Positions 1 to 12,700 of a stretch of 64,000 nt of DNA are shown here, in pieces. How positions within the stretch are numbered: position 1 is the stretch's first letter; each line of letters begins with the position of its first letter. The position numbers and the translations under genes were made by a program. Below the pieces are notes generated by a model that did not search any database, was not told the DNA's origin, and was given only the letters and a program-made list of their open reading frames with translations. The DNA comes from Lutraria lutraria (lineage: Eukaryota > Mollusca > Bivalvia > Venerida > Mactridae), in contig OZ026850.1 of the NCBI GenBank assembly GCA_964023205.1, forward strand, positions 3,556,368-3,620,367, written 5' to 3'.

Positions 1-617
1 AACAACCTCTATACAATGACCAATATATGCAGCTCCTACAGGGTGTTGCTCTATATACAATATTATAAACTTATTATCTAAGCTCTCTAAGCCCCAGAGG
101 TTTTGAAAGGTTTTCCCTGTACGATCTATCCTAAACAGGACAGGGCACTTTTTATCCAAGAGGCATCATTTATACAGTCATGGATCATCCAAGGATCATT
201 CTTATTGATTTGGATTAAAACACTGGCTCATTGATTTCAGAGATGTTATTTGAAACAATTTTGTGCTCAGGTGAGCTAAATACTGATACCTCTAATTTGT
301 TTTATGGTATGAAGGTCAAAGATCAGAGTTCAAGGTTATAAGTCCAAGCTTGAAGACCAGTAAAAAAATACAGCTCTGCCATTGGTCATTTTAAACTCAG
401 AATCAAAATCAGCCAATCAGATGCTTGAATTCCAATCTAAGAACCAATCAGATTCAATGATTTTTCAAACAGTCTCAAAATCAACCAATGGCAAGTCTGT
501 AATCTAATTTAGTTCTTTAAACTACATAACATAACCTTGAGCGATGGAAATTGATTCTTCCCAATACTGATAATGGAACGAAACATTCAGCAATAAGATT
601 GGAAAAGATATATGTAC
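1..617. other. Partial ORP1 intron at the left edge
   Basis: No exon found on either strand. About 360-510 belongs to a dispersed repeat with CCAAT/ATTGG motifs in inverted orientation, also seen near 14460-14530, 28145-28215 and 33040-33120. About 255-285 resembles the gtgctcaggtgagcta segment seen again near 24570. Confidence 0.6.
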
Positions 618-715
618 CTGTCTAACTCATAAGTTTCACCAAGTAGTGGATTAAATGGCTTTCCAATACGATCCCAGTTAGATGATATTGCAGAGACTGC
701 GAAAGCAGCAACATA
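618..715 (-). CDS. OSBPL1A: ORP1 exon 18: ORD with LLGETYE motif
   Basis: Residues 633-664: [20 protein letters not shown] then [12 protein letters not shown]. The [12 protein letters not shown] block is the family signature next to the phosphoinositide-binding surface. Donor gtacatat after two bases of the next codon; the following exon, expected to carry the HHPP motif, is outside the window. Confidence 0.95.
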
Positions 716-3700
716 CTGAAAAGTCAAAGAATAGTTAGTTTAATGTGTTGTCAGACTTGCGAGTAAACAAGTCAATACTAGTACACAAGTTGATCAATCT
801 CTTCTCTTGTCAGTTTAATTGGTAAAACAAGAATGCTTCTGGACTTAAACAGATAATTTTCCTTGATTTTATGTAAACTCAAAATTTAGAGGATAATAAT
901 GTACCAAATATTCAATATTATATGCCCCTCCTCTAATGATTGCCCCATCCTTTATATTTACCCCTCCCCCAAATAAATGCCCCTCCCTATCAAATGCCCC
1001 TCCTCTAATTCATGATCAACCTGAAACATTTGCCCCTCCCCAAACAAATACCCCTCCCCAAATAAATTCCTCTTACTTGATATTTGCCCCTCCCCCAAAT
1101 AAATTTGCCCCTCCCCCAATTAAATGCCCCTCCTCTAATTAATACCCCACCCTGAATATTTACTCCTCCCTTATTAATTCTCTTCCAAAATGATTGGCCA
1201 TATAATAAATTCCCAACTTTTAGTAAAGGTTTCTTCCCTGATTAACACCCAAGCCCTAATCAATGCCGGGCCATATCCCCTAGTAGATAAGATGAGGAGT
1301 CTTTGCCATACGATGTTGTAGCAGAATTGGATTCCAACCAAATGATGCAGATTTTATAAACCAGATTAAAACTGATTCCTAACAAATTCTTAATCATATA
1401 AAAATATTATTTTGGGCGTGTTCTCCGAGAGATGGATTAATATCAAATAGATCATAACACATTATCCAGGTTGTGATGTTTCTTCCCAATTAAATCTGAC
1501 AGGATGAATGATTAATATACATCCATTCATAATAATCTTAGAAAGCCAACACTCATCTTCATCTTCTAGGTAGAATTCAAAAGATTTTCACATTTCAATC
1601 AGAACTGTACCGAAATACTTTTGCATCACATATAATCCTCCTGTGCCTTCACATATATCATTTGAACAGACAGTAATGGTTTAATATCAATAATCTAACA
1701 TTTTCTATTTTGAGCAACAACGTCTTGCGGAGAGAGGGGTCTGGAGATACATATAAAATGTCTGCTGCTTTATAAATATCGACTATAAAATGCATGATTT
1801 AGCAGAATCATTGGAGAATCTATAAAATTTGAGTCCATAGATGGCAAGGCACTGAAAACAATAGAATATCAATTATACGGCATTATTCTAAGTTAGCTTA
1901 TAAGATGTTATTTGCAGGAATTTTGACATTTCCAATTAAACTTTTAGAATATTTTTGCCATATTGTAAATTTGTTTGTTTTTAAGCTATTCATTTTTTTA
2001 CATATATTATATAGATGCAATATTCTGTCATTAAACCCTCAAAATGTTATCATCAATATTCTGTCACTATAAGCCTCAAAATATTCTGTCACTAGGCCTT
2101 CAACGTATTCAATCACTAGGCCCTCAAATGTTCTGTCACTAGGCCTTCAAAATATTCAATCACTAGGCCCTCAAATGTTCTGTCACTAAGCCCTCAAAAT
2201 ATTCAGTCACTAGGCCCTCAAAATATTCGGTCACAAGGCCTTCAAAATATTCAATCACTATAGGCCCCCAATGTTCTGTCACTAAGCCTTCAAAATATTC
2301 AGTCACTAGGCCCTAAAATATTTTTGTAACTAGGCCCTAAAATATTCAGTCACAGACTTATAATAACCCTCAAAATATTTTGTCACTACAACCCTAAAAA
2401 CATTCTGTCACTTTAACCCTCAAAACATTCTGTCACTAAATCCCTCAACATGTTCTATCACTACAACCCTCAAAATATTCTGTAACTAAGCCCTCAAAAT
2501 AATTTGTCACTAGACCCTCAAAAAATTTGTCACCAGGCCCTAAAATATTTTGTCACTATAACCCTCAAAATATTTTGCCACTACGACCCTAAAAATATTC
2601 TGTCATGAAGCCCTCAAAATATTCTGTTACTATATCCCTCAAAATAAATGTTCTGTAACTAAGCCCTCAAAATATTGGTCACTAGGCCCTCAAAATATTT
2701 TGTCACTAAGCCCTCAAAATGTTTATCATCAATATTTTATCAAAATGTTTATCATCGACACACATACCATTATTCTATCAGCAGGATCTTCTTGCATAGA
2801 TGCGGTTTCTAGTAATGTTGAGTATTCAAGATACTCAGTAATTCGTTGCAGGAATGTTAGAGGCTCATTGAACACAACTGGCATGGTAATTTTTGACAAT
2901 TCCTGGAAGAAAGACAGATATATAGTACATAAATATCTATTAAATACAACAATGTTTATTATCTTTGTGTACTTATGCGCAATCAATAACATTCATACAT
3001 AAATATAAATACAATCAAACCTGTAAACAAAGGCTTCCCATGGGAAGACAAAATTTATAAATACATACTCTCTTCCAATAATGCGTTTACCAGCATCATT
3101 TTCTGGTTTAAGCCTGGGACCCATTAATTAAAGATCCGATTGGACCTCTTGGTAAACAAAGTAGTCCAGGACTGGACAATATATATTCAGAGAAAAGGGA
3201 TGTTCAAGAAGAGTAGACTTAAGTTAACAAAATAGATCGCGAACTATGAGTACCAGTCATGACGATTATTCGTACTCAATTTTTCAATTCCATTCCTGAT
3301 TACCTGTGTACACGTATACACGCCCCAGTCTTATAAGTGAAGATACTGTTGAACTATTTCATTACTTTTTTACTTCGTACATCAGCCTTATAGTGTTCAG
3401 CAAGATTAAGTCGAAATACCATTTTAAGATAAGAACGAAGGGTCAGCCCCCAAAAAGGGTCCAGTTGCATTGGATTAAACAGGAAATAACAATAAAAATC
3501 AATATCAAATTTAAATGCTCACTCAAAAGGAAAATGGGTGACTATCATGTCTATCAGGGAAAAGGGAATTTATAAGAATTTTGATGGTACAGAGTATATA
3601 AATAGTCGGTTTTATCATCAAAACAAATCACAAAAATGGAGGAAACTGATAAATCAATCGCCACACAGGGAAGAATTCATCTTGGAACAATTAAGGGTAC

Positions 3701-6700
3701 TGAACGGTTCATCTCCAAACATATCCGCCCATAAATCATTCATCATAACTATACATTGGAGGAATACAGATCAATGATTTATTGATTGAAAAATATTTCT
3801 TCTCTAAAAGCGTAAAGCAAACTGACACATGGATCGGAGAACTTTTCACTGAGTAAATGATAAATATTTCTCAACAAAGATGACTTGACACGAAATTATG
3901 AAAATACCACACACTATCATCACATTTTCTATTTTTAGCAACATGAAAAATATTTGTGAATGACACACAAATGTGAGCAGTAACACTCATAATAGTTTAT
4001 GCATATGTTTACTAAAGTCAAGTTAATGTAAAGGAGAATTACATTGTATGTTTAATGGATGAGTTCCGTATCTCATACAAACAGTTAATAAATTGTATTA
4101 ATTTTGTTTGTTTGTTTCATCAAGTTTTATGCCCCTTTTCAACAGTCAGAGTCATATGAGGCAGACAGTTCACCTAATCATCGCTCCTGGGAAGAACCAG
4201 TACTAGACTCCCATCCTGCAACTGCCTACTTTCTCACATGAAGTGACATGGTCAGAAACGGGAATGAACCCACGACCCTCTATCAGTTAGAGGTTAAAGT
4301 GATTTGAGGTCAGCCATAGGGCTGAGTACCGATTCATGTATTGTATCGAATACCGGTATATAGGGTTCGGTTGATATATCGTATCGAACGTTAATGTATC
4401 GAACAAATATCGATCAAAACAAAAAAGGATTTGAAAAACATGTTTTGGACCGTACTTTGTGAATTTTCGTCAAATAAAAAGTTGTGACACATATATAAAT
4501 CCTACCTGCTGTCAACCACAAGAAGAAAATAGTTTTAATTGCAGTTCAGCGTGAGTGTTTGGCATGCCTGTTGAATTAACATTAGGTACCTTCCATTATT
4601 GTAAGGTATATAAGTAGCCTATGCAGCCAAAATTTGAGTTTGTGTCAAGTACCTGTGCCAGTACTTCTGATTTTATTTCAATATAGAACATCAAATGATA
4701 TATCGGATATCGATAATTTTGTATTGATACAAATATCGTCGTATCGATAATTTTTATCGATACTCAGCCCTAGTGACCCTTAACCACTCGACTACGGAGG
4801 CGGGTCAAATAAACTGTAAGTTTAATGATTTGTCTACATTATAAAAATGCAAAGAAAACCCAAGTAATACTTGTATAAGACAATATATCGAGGGCTCAGT
4901 GCAACACTGTCGTAACTTGTTCTTATTTCAATATGAGTTACGACACTGTTGCGTTGAACCCTCGATATATATTTCTAATTATTCATATGAAAATCTTCTT
5001 TGTATCAATTAAACATGACTTTAAATACAAATGTAGTATTAAAAGATGTTTTTTTTAAGACAATGCCCCATCAAGGTGACCTTGACCTTTGACCTACTGA
5101 CCTGAAAATGCACCAAGTCCTGTAGTGGATGTCATGAGGAACCAACATGAAATTTGATGATTGTAGATGGAAGTGTTTTGATTTTATAGACAAGGTTTAA
5201 GTTTGGTACTAACAGACAGAAAGACAAACAGACCAAAAATAAAATGCCCCAGAACTATCGATACAGGGGCATAAAAATCCACAAATAAAATGTTACGTTT
5301 TTAATATTTATGTTTTTATTAAAATAACCTAATTTAAGGCTGCAGTCTTCACGTTAATCCACTAGCCCAATGTCCGGGCCAAGTAAATTTCTATTTGAGC
5401 TACAGAACTTTTCAGAACTGAGTGGTTAAGTTAAGCAGTGAATTGTTTATCTTTAATAGTCTATTTGTCCTCAAGTATTTTGTACTTTCAAACTATCATT
5501 AGCAACCATTATTATTTCATAAAACACTCCGACGTAAGCAACCTCTAGCTTTTAATGAGTTTAAAAAAAAAATTAAGTCACTAATTTTGTACAAAACCTT
5601 TAACTTCTATTTCACTTCAAAACATAATTATTTTATACCCATTCAATATGTACAGCAGTGATATTTTACGTACCTGGTACAATGTGTACCTATATTCAAT
5701 ACAAAGATATATTTAAGTCTTTTATAAGCAGCATATATACGTCATCAAATAGAAAAATCTGGTATTTTATATAAATAAGTAAACTTTGATTAATCACAAA
5801 TTACAACAAAATCAGCCGTATATATTCTTTGACAATAAATACGCTCAAGTCTTAAAACGGTTGAACACCAGCCATACAGCTTGACAATCACATCAAACTA
5901 ATATTAAATTTTGTAAATTGAGAACTGAATGTCACAGGGATAAATATATTGACATTTGATGGAAATAATATAGCCCAACCTTTCAAATAATCTCACATTA
6001 CCTGACTATCTCGAAAATGTACTACTTTGAAACCCCTAAAATGCTGCAGTAACAAATCATACTGGTAATCAAAAATGTCCTAATTATATCGTAATAAACA
6101 CAAACATGTGACCGATTTTTTTCACATAGATACATTGCGCAATAACTTTGCCAAGACTGTAACACACAAATAAACTTGTCAGCAAATATTCAGAAGCCTG
6201 CTAAGTGTAGTACTACAGTTACAGAATACATCTCCTTGCTGAAGTATCTCCTTAATGTATACTGTCAAACCTGTTTTAGAGGCCACCTCCAAATAAAGGG
6301 CACCTTGAGAAAAAAGGTCATTCTTCAGGGCCCTCATTTGACGTTTTTTTGGGGACGGCCCCATTCCCCTCCTAAAATGATATACTTTTTTCCCCTATTT
6401 TTGATAAAATTCCCCCCCCCCAAAAGTTAATTGCAGGGTAATAAAGCAGTTGAAAAAATCCCGTGAAATTCCCCTTTTTCCTCAAAATGACACGGGCCCC
6501 TTCCCCTAATGTGCAGCTAGGGCCCTGTTCTTTTCAAAACCATCTTTGATCATTTAGAACAAAATTACCCCTGAGTAAGAAGCCACTTGCCAATAAAGAC
6601 CACCACTTTGTATTGTAAGGGTGGCCTATATTCAAAGGTTTGACTGTACATAATAAATCAACCACACATAGTTGTGGTGGGTGGGGGGGGTTACAATACT

Positions 6701-9700
6701 GCCTTGCAGAAACTTTGAAATAACAGGTAATGTAAGAAACATAAGAATGTAAAGAACAAGTTACAAAATTACTGTGCATGTGAAACAAATATACATGTAC
6801 ATTGGTAAAGATTACCAGTATTTTATGTTCAAGAATAAAAGAATCAGTCAACATGTTTAAAAACCAAAGGATCAGTCTATATTGATATCTAATTAAAGAA
6901 CCAGTCTATATTGATATCTAATTAAAGAACCAGTCTATATTGATCTAGAAATAAATGACCAGTCTATATCCTTCAAAAGAACCAATCAATATGGATCTAG
7001 AATTAATTAAAGGATCAGTATTTATTGATCCAGAAATAAAGGATCATTCTATATTAATCTAGAACTAAGGACCAGTCTAAATTGATCTAGAATTAAAGAA
7101 CCAGTCTATATTGAGAATCAATCTATATTAATCTAGAATTACAGGATCAGTCTATATTGATCTAGAATTACATGATCAGTCTATATTGATCTAGAATTAC
7201 AGGATCAGTCTATATTGATCTAGAATTACAGGATCAGTCTATATTGATTTAGAATTAAAGAATCAGTCCATATTGATCTAGAATTACATGATCAGTCTAT
7301 ATTGATCTAGAATTACAGGATCAGTCTATATTGATCTAGAATTACAGGATCAGTCTATATTGATCTAGAATTAAAGAATCAGTCCATATTGATCTAGAAT
7401 TACAGGATCAGTCTATATTGATTTAGAATTACAGGATAAGTCCATATTGATCTAGAATTACAGGATCAGTCTATATTGATCTAGAATTAAAGGATCAGTC
7501 TATATTGATTTAGAATTACAGGATCAGTCCATATTGATCTAGAATTACAGGATCAGTCTATATTGATCTAGAATTACAGGATCAGTCTATATTGATTTAG
7601 AATTACAGGATCAGTCCATATTGATCTAGAATTACAGGATCAGTCTATATTGATCTAGAATTAAAGGATCAGTCTATATTGATCTAGAATTACAGGATCA
7701 GTCTATATTGATCTAGAATTACAGGATCAGTCTATATTGATCTAGAATTACAGGATCAGTCTATATTGATTTAGAATTACAGGATCAGTCCATATTGATA
7801 TAGAATTACAGGATCAGTCTATATTGATATAGAATTAAAGGATCAGTCTATATTGATCTAGAATTAAAGAACCAGTCTACAGTAATCTAGAACTAAAGGA
7901 CCAGTCTATACTGATCTAGAATTATAGGACCAGTCTTTTTTTATCTAGAACAAAATGATCAGTCTATAATGATTTAAGATTAAGATTTCATTCAGCACTT
8001 AGTAATGACAAAGTATTGGTCAATAATAATATTGATCCTAAACATCATAGCAAACAATAATTACTTGTTGTTTATAGTAATAACCCATGCGTGTACAGTA
8101 ATTAAAGATCATTTCCCTAGGAAATTATTAAACCAACATCAGATATTAGATAGATCATAGAGACATGAACATTAGCTACTTTTCCTGGAAATTAATAACC
8201 AACTCAATTATGAAAATTTGTGAGATATGTTCATTGTATCTATAAATGGGCCAGAAAAAATAGTTATGTTAACATTGAGTTACCCAATAAACCCTACTTC
8301 TTGCACCAATCCTATGTTTCCGACAGCGAAATCCACAGAACAAAAATATTTTGGGATGAACCATACCCCTCAAGTACAAAAGGTAAATTTAGACAAAAAT
8401 AGATAATAAAAGTTTTGCGACTGACTTAAAATTACCCTCTTTGCTTTGGTCCAATGATCGTAAAAATTACTATATATTTTTTTCTAGTCAAAGAAGTATC
8501 CATTTCATATAATGTATAGCCTTGAGGTACTTTTATTACAAGTTTTACGGTACATCTAGATGTATTTTCTGTATTTTTATGAATGAATAAATTATTCAAA
8601 CAACAGTTAAAATAACTTTGAAAGCAGTATACAAGAATGCATGAACAGGCTCAACTCTCATTACATAATTACACCAACTTTTATGTATTTACAAATTGAT
8701 ATAAATTAATTTTATGTGTGTAACAGGCATGCTAATATCTAAGTATATTTACATCAATGAATAAATTTGATAAGAAATATTCGAGACACATATTTACTAT
8801 ATGAACTATTCATGAAGTATGCAAGAAGATCTTGTGTTTTCATGAATTCCATTGAAAGGGGGCCCACCCTATATATTCCGAAAACAGTCAAGATGCGCAT
8901 ATATAAAGAAAAATAAGTTCATGTTGTCCTGTGGTTAATATGTAGAAGGGTTTAGTACAAAACTATTGTTCATGTTTATTTACCCCAAAAATGAGTAACA
9001 AAAGTCAGGAACCAGACAAAGACCAATGTATTAACCACAAGACAGTAAAGGAAACCAGTCATAAGGCGTAAAATAATGTTTATTTCTTGTTACATGATCG
9101 AACCTTATTTTTCTCAGTGACTCAAGCTACACTTTTTATTAGGCCTGAGGTAAGGCAAAGCAATAAATTATTTAAGACCATTTATATATTATATAAACAG
9201 TGCTTTTCAAGATTAATAACCAAAAATGTGTCCATAGGTCACGAATGCCCCCGCTGACAGATAAGTCAAAACAGGGGTCATAACTCCTGTGAAAAAGTTT
9301 TAACGGAAGTCGAATTAATGACCTGTATTTTATTATCATACACCTTCAAGTAAGATATGAAACCAATCCGTGAATTCTTTCTTGAGTTATCTCTTGGAAA
9401 CCAAAATTTAAACGGACGGAAGGATGGACGGACAGAGTAACATTTTATGCACTTCCCACATTTTTATGGCGGAGGCTATCGGAAAGTTACTCTATTTTTG
9501 ATGAGAATGAAACCAGAAACTTACAATTTTTAAGGCCTTGTCTTAAAGATTTGTCATAAAGAATATCGTACGATTACGATTCAAGTTTATCAAGTGCATA
9601 TAGTATTAGTGGGTGGAGTGGTATACGCTTACATACTTAATCTATATAGTGACATCATAATTGCACCGGTTAAAAATTCAATACAGGTAAACGCTGAACA

Positions 9701-12700
9701 TATTTATTTATTTAAGTACCCATGTAATGTTTATACAAATATTTCAGCAAATATTAGTAAGTTGAAGGCTTTAACAACAGTTACTGTGTCTGTCCCAATG
9801 GCAATAAAAAAGGCTTTTTGAAGGGTTTGTGTTAGTAACTTAACTACAGGCAACTTATTTTTCAATTAAATACAAAAAGGTAAAAGTTAGCAATAACACT
9901 AACCAAACATCCCTTTAAAAATACCTACCCTAAATTAACACTACTAAGTAGCCCCTGACCCCTTATCCATGAAAAACGAAGAGCAAAAAATTGTGACAAA
10001 TAATATCTTCACTAAAATGTAACTTAGTAAAATATGGATATATAATCATGCAATTATCCTGGTCTCCAAGAATTGGAGATACAAACATGTTCATTGTTCA
10101 ATATACATAAGTCTATATAATGCAGTAAAAATCACAAGTACCTGGTGATGGACAGCTTTTAGGAACCAGCAACAAATACCTTTCCAGTGTTTTCATTAAG
10201 AAGCGGCCAGAGGCTAAAACTGACTGCTTAGAAATGAAAATTGGCTGCCTAGAAATCCCAAATTATCCAGGTTTTTTTTTCAGCGTTTTAGGAACATGAC
10301 CTATACCCTTGGGATTGGGAAATTCTGCGATGTTGTGATAAAAATTGGGAAAATATGCATGACACCAATCCATGTCTATTACAGTGAAGGATCTCTAACT
10401 GTTTTCAGAGATTTTAGTTTTTTTGTTTGTTTTATTTTATAAGTTTCAATTGGGAATTTTGTCTGTGAATAGGAAAAAAAAATACTACATGAGTTTTTTT
10501 CAAATGAGAATATGATCAACCCAATATCGGCTATAAAATTAGCCGAAAAAATTCCTGTTATCATTAATTTTGGAAATAAGCATGTAAAGCCTCCTTTCAG
10601 GAAAATTTAATGAAAATCCTGCCTTTCACTCAGTCCTTTCAAACAGAATTCATGAAAACATGAATATTTCTTGAACTATACTTGTAAACTTCATGAATAT
10701 TTCTTGAACTATACTTGTATACTTCATGAATATTTATTGAACTACACTTGTATACTTCATGAATATTTCTTAAACTATACCTGTATACTTCATGAATATA
10801 TCTTGGAACTATACTTGTATACTTCATGAATATATCTTGAACTATACTTGTATACTTCATGAATATTTCTTGAACTATACTTGTATACTTCATGAATATT
10901 TCTTGAACTATACCTGTATACTTCATGAATATTTCTTGAACTATACTTGTATACTTCATGAATATTTCTTGAACTATACCTGTACACTTCATGAATATTT
11001 CTTGAACTATACTTGTATACTTCATGAATATTTCTTGAACTATACCTGTATACTTCATGAATATTTCTTGAACTATACTTGTATACTTCATGAATATTTC
11101 TTGAACTATACCTGTATACTTCATGAATATTTCTTGAACTATACCTGTATACTTCATGAATATTTCTTGAACTATACCTGTATACTTCATGAATATTTCT
11201 TGAACTATAATTATATACTTCATGAATAGTTCTTGAACTATACCTGTATACTTCATGAATATTTCTTGAACTATAATTGTAAACTTCATGAATATTTCTT
11301 GAACTATACCTGTATACTTCATGAATATATCTTGAACTATACTTGTATACTTCATGAATATATCTTGAACTATACTTGTATACTTCATGAATAGTTCATG
11401 AAGTATGAATAAATAATTGACAGTGAAACTGCTGATCTCCCAACTACCTAAACATTTTCGTCTTAAATGAGGCAAAAAAACCATTGTCCATGCACGATTT
11501 AATCTAGCACTGCTTTGTCTTGTATCAAGAATCTCAAGAATCTATTTTCTCCCAGGAAAAAGACAATTATCAACAAATGAGTGATACTGACTGTCAGACA
11601 TTTGACGAGCCTTCGATTAAATTGACCATAGATTAATACACATTACACTCTTGCCTGCTTTTGCGAATCAATTTGATCCTTATAAATCATAACAGAATAA
11701 CGAAAATAAGACAATCAGTGTTAATCAAAATCTAAAACAACCCGAAAGTTTAAAGACGCCAGATAAATTGCCTGGCTTTCCATTTTGATGGCTGGAAATT
11801 GCCTCCATACATGCAATAATTGAATAAAAATCAAACAGTTATGGCCTGGTAATGCTTTTTGAGTGTTTTTTGTTTCACATTTAAGATAATAAAGAGATGT
11901 TTTTTCACCATTCTGACTATCCAGGTTGACTTAATTAACCCACAGCACTTAACTGTTGGTTAAAGAGCTAGAATACTGGTGTCATGAGAACTAGATATTC
12001 GGTGTCCCAAAAACTAGCTTTTTGGTGTCCCAAGAGCTAGCTATTCGCTGTCTCAAAGCTAGCTATTTGCTGTCCCAAAAACTGACTGTAGGGGGTCCCA
12101 GGAGCTTGCTGATTGGTGTCCCATGAGCCAGCTTTTTGGTGTCCCAAGAGCTAGCTATTTGGTGTCCCAAGAACTAGCTATTTGGTGTCCCAAGAACTAG
12201 CTGTTCAGTGTCCCATGATCAAGCATTTCAGTGTCCCATGAGCTAATTAGATGTTCAAAAAGCTGGAGGGCAGTTTTGAGACCCTAGAACTATCAGTTTA
12301 GTGACCCAATCATCTTTTTTTTTCAGAGTATCAGCCCTTTGAGCTATACATAATGTGAAAAGTTGTAGCAAGAATCAGAATTTTGCAGCCCAAATGACCA
12401 AAATGATAAAAAGAACTAGAACTATCACTAAAGGTGATGAATACCCCCAGATGCGGCCTTGACACAGTTATTGTTACATTTTACAGAGGGAAATATAATG
12501 CATTTTCATTTTTTTAATACCAGCAAATTGTTGCTTAGATATATCCTGACCAGTTTCTAAATATACATTATATAAAAAATAACAAAGGGCCATAACTCAT
12601 TAAAATTTACTTGGACAAAACCTATTGTGGACATGCACAACTTTGCAAACTACTTATCACTTCTAAGAAGTTTCACTGAATTCCTGCATGTAGTTGCTGA

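Noticed and set aside
936..1142. Pro-rich 68-codon frame
   Set aside because: It is the C-rich minisatellite read through; low complexity and no gene context.
6867..7967. Possible CRISPR or satellite centromere
   Set aside because: Continuous 29-bp repeats without spacers and only 1.1 kb long; an ordinary minisatellite.
10639..11484. 281-codon minus and 145-codon plus open frames made of 11-residue repeats
   Set aside because: A 33-bp tandem repeat without stops keeps both strands open. No unique sequence, promoter or splice context supports a protein.
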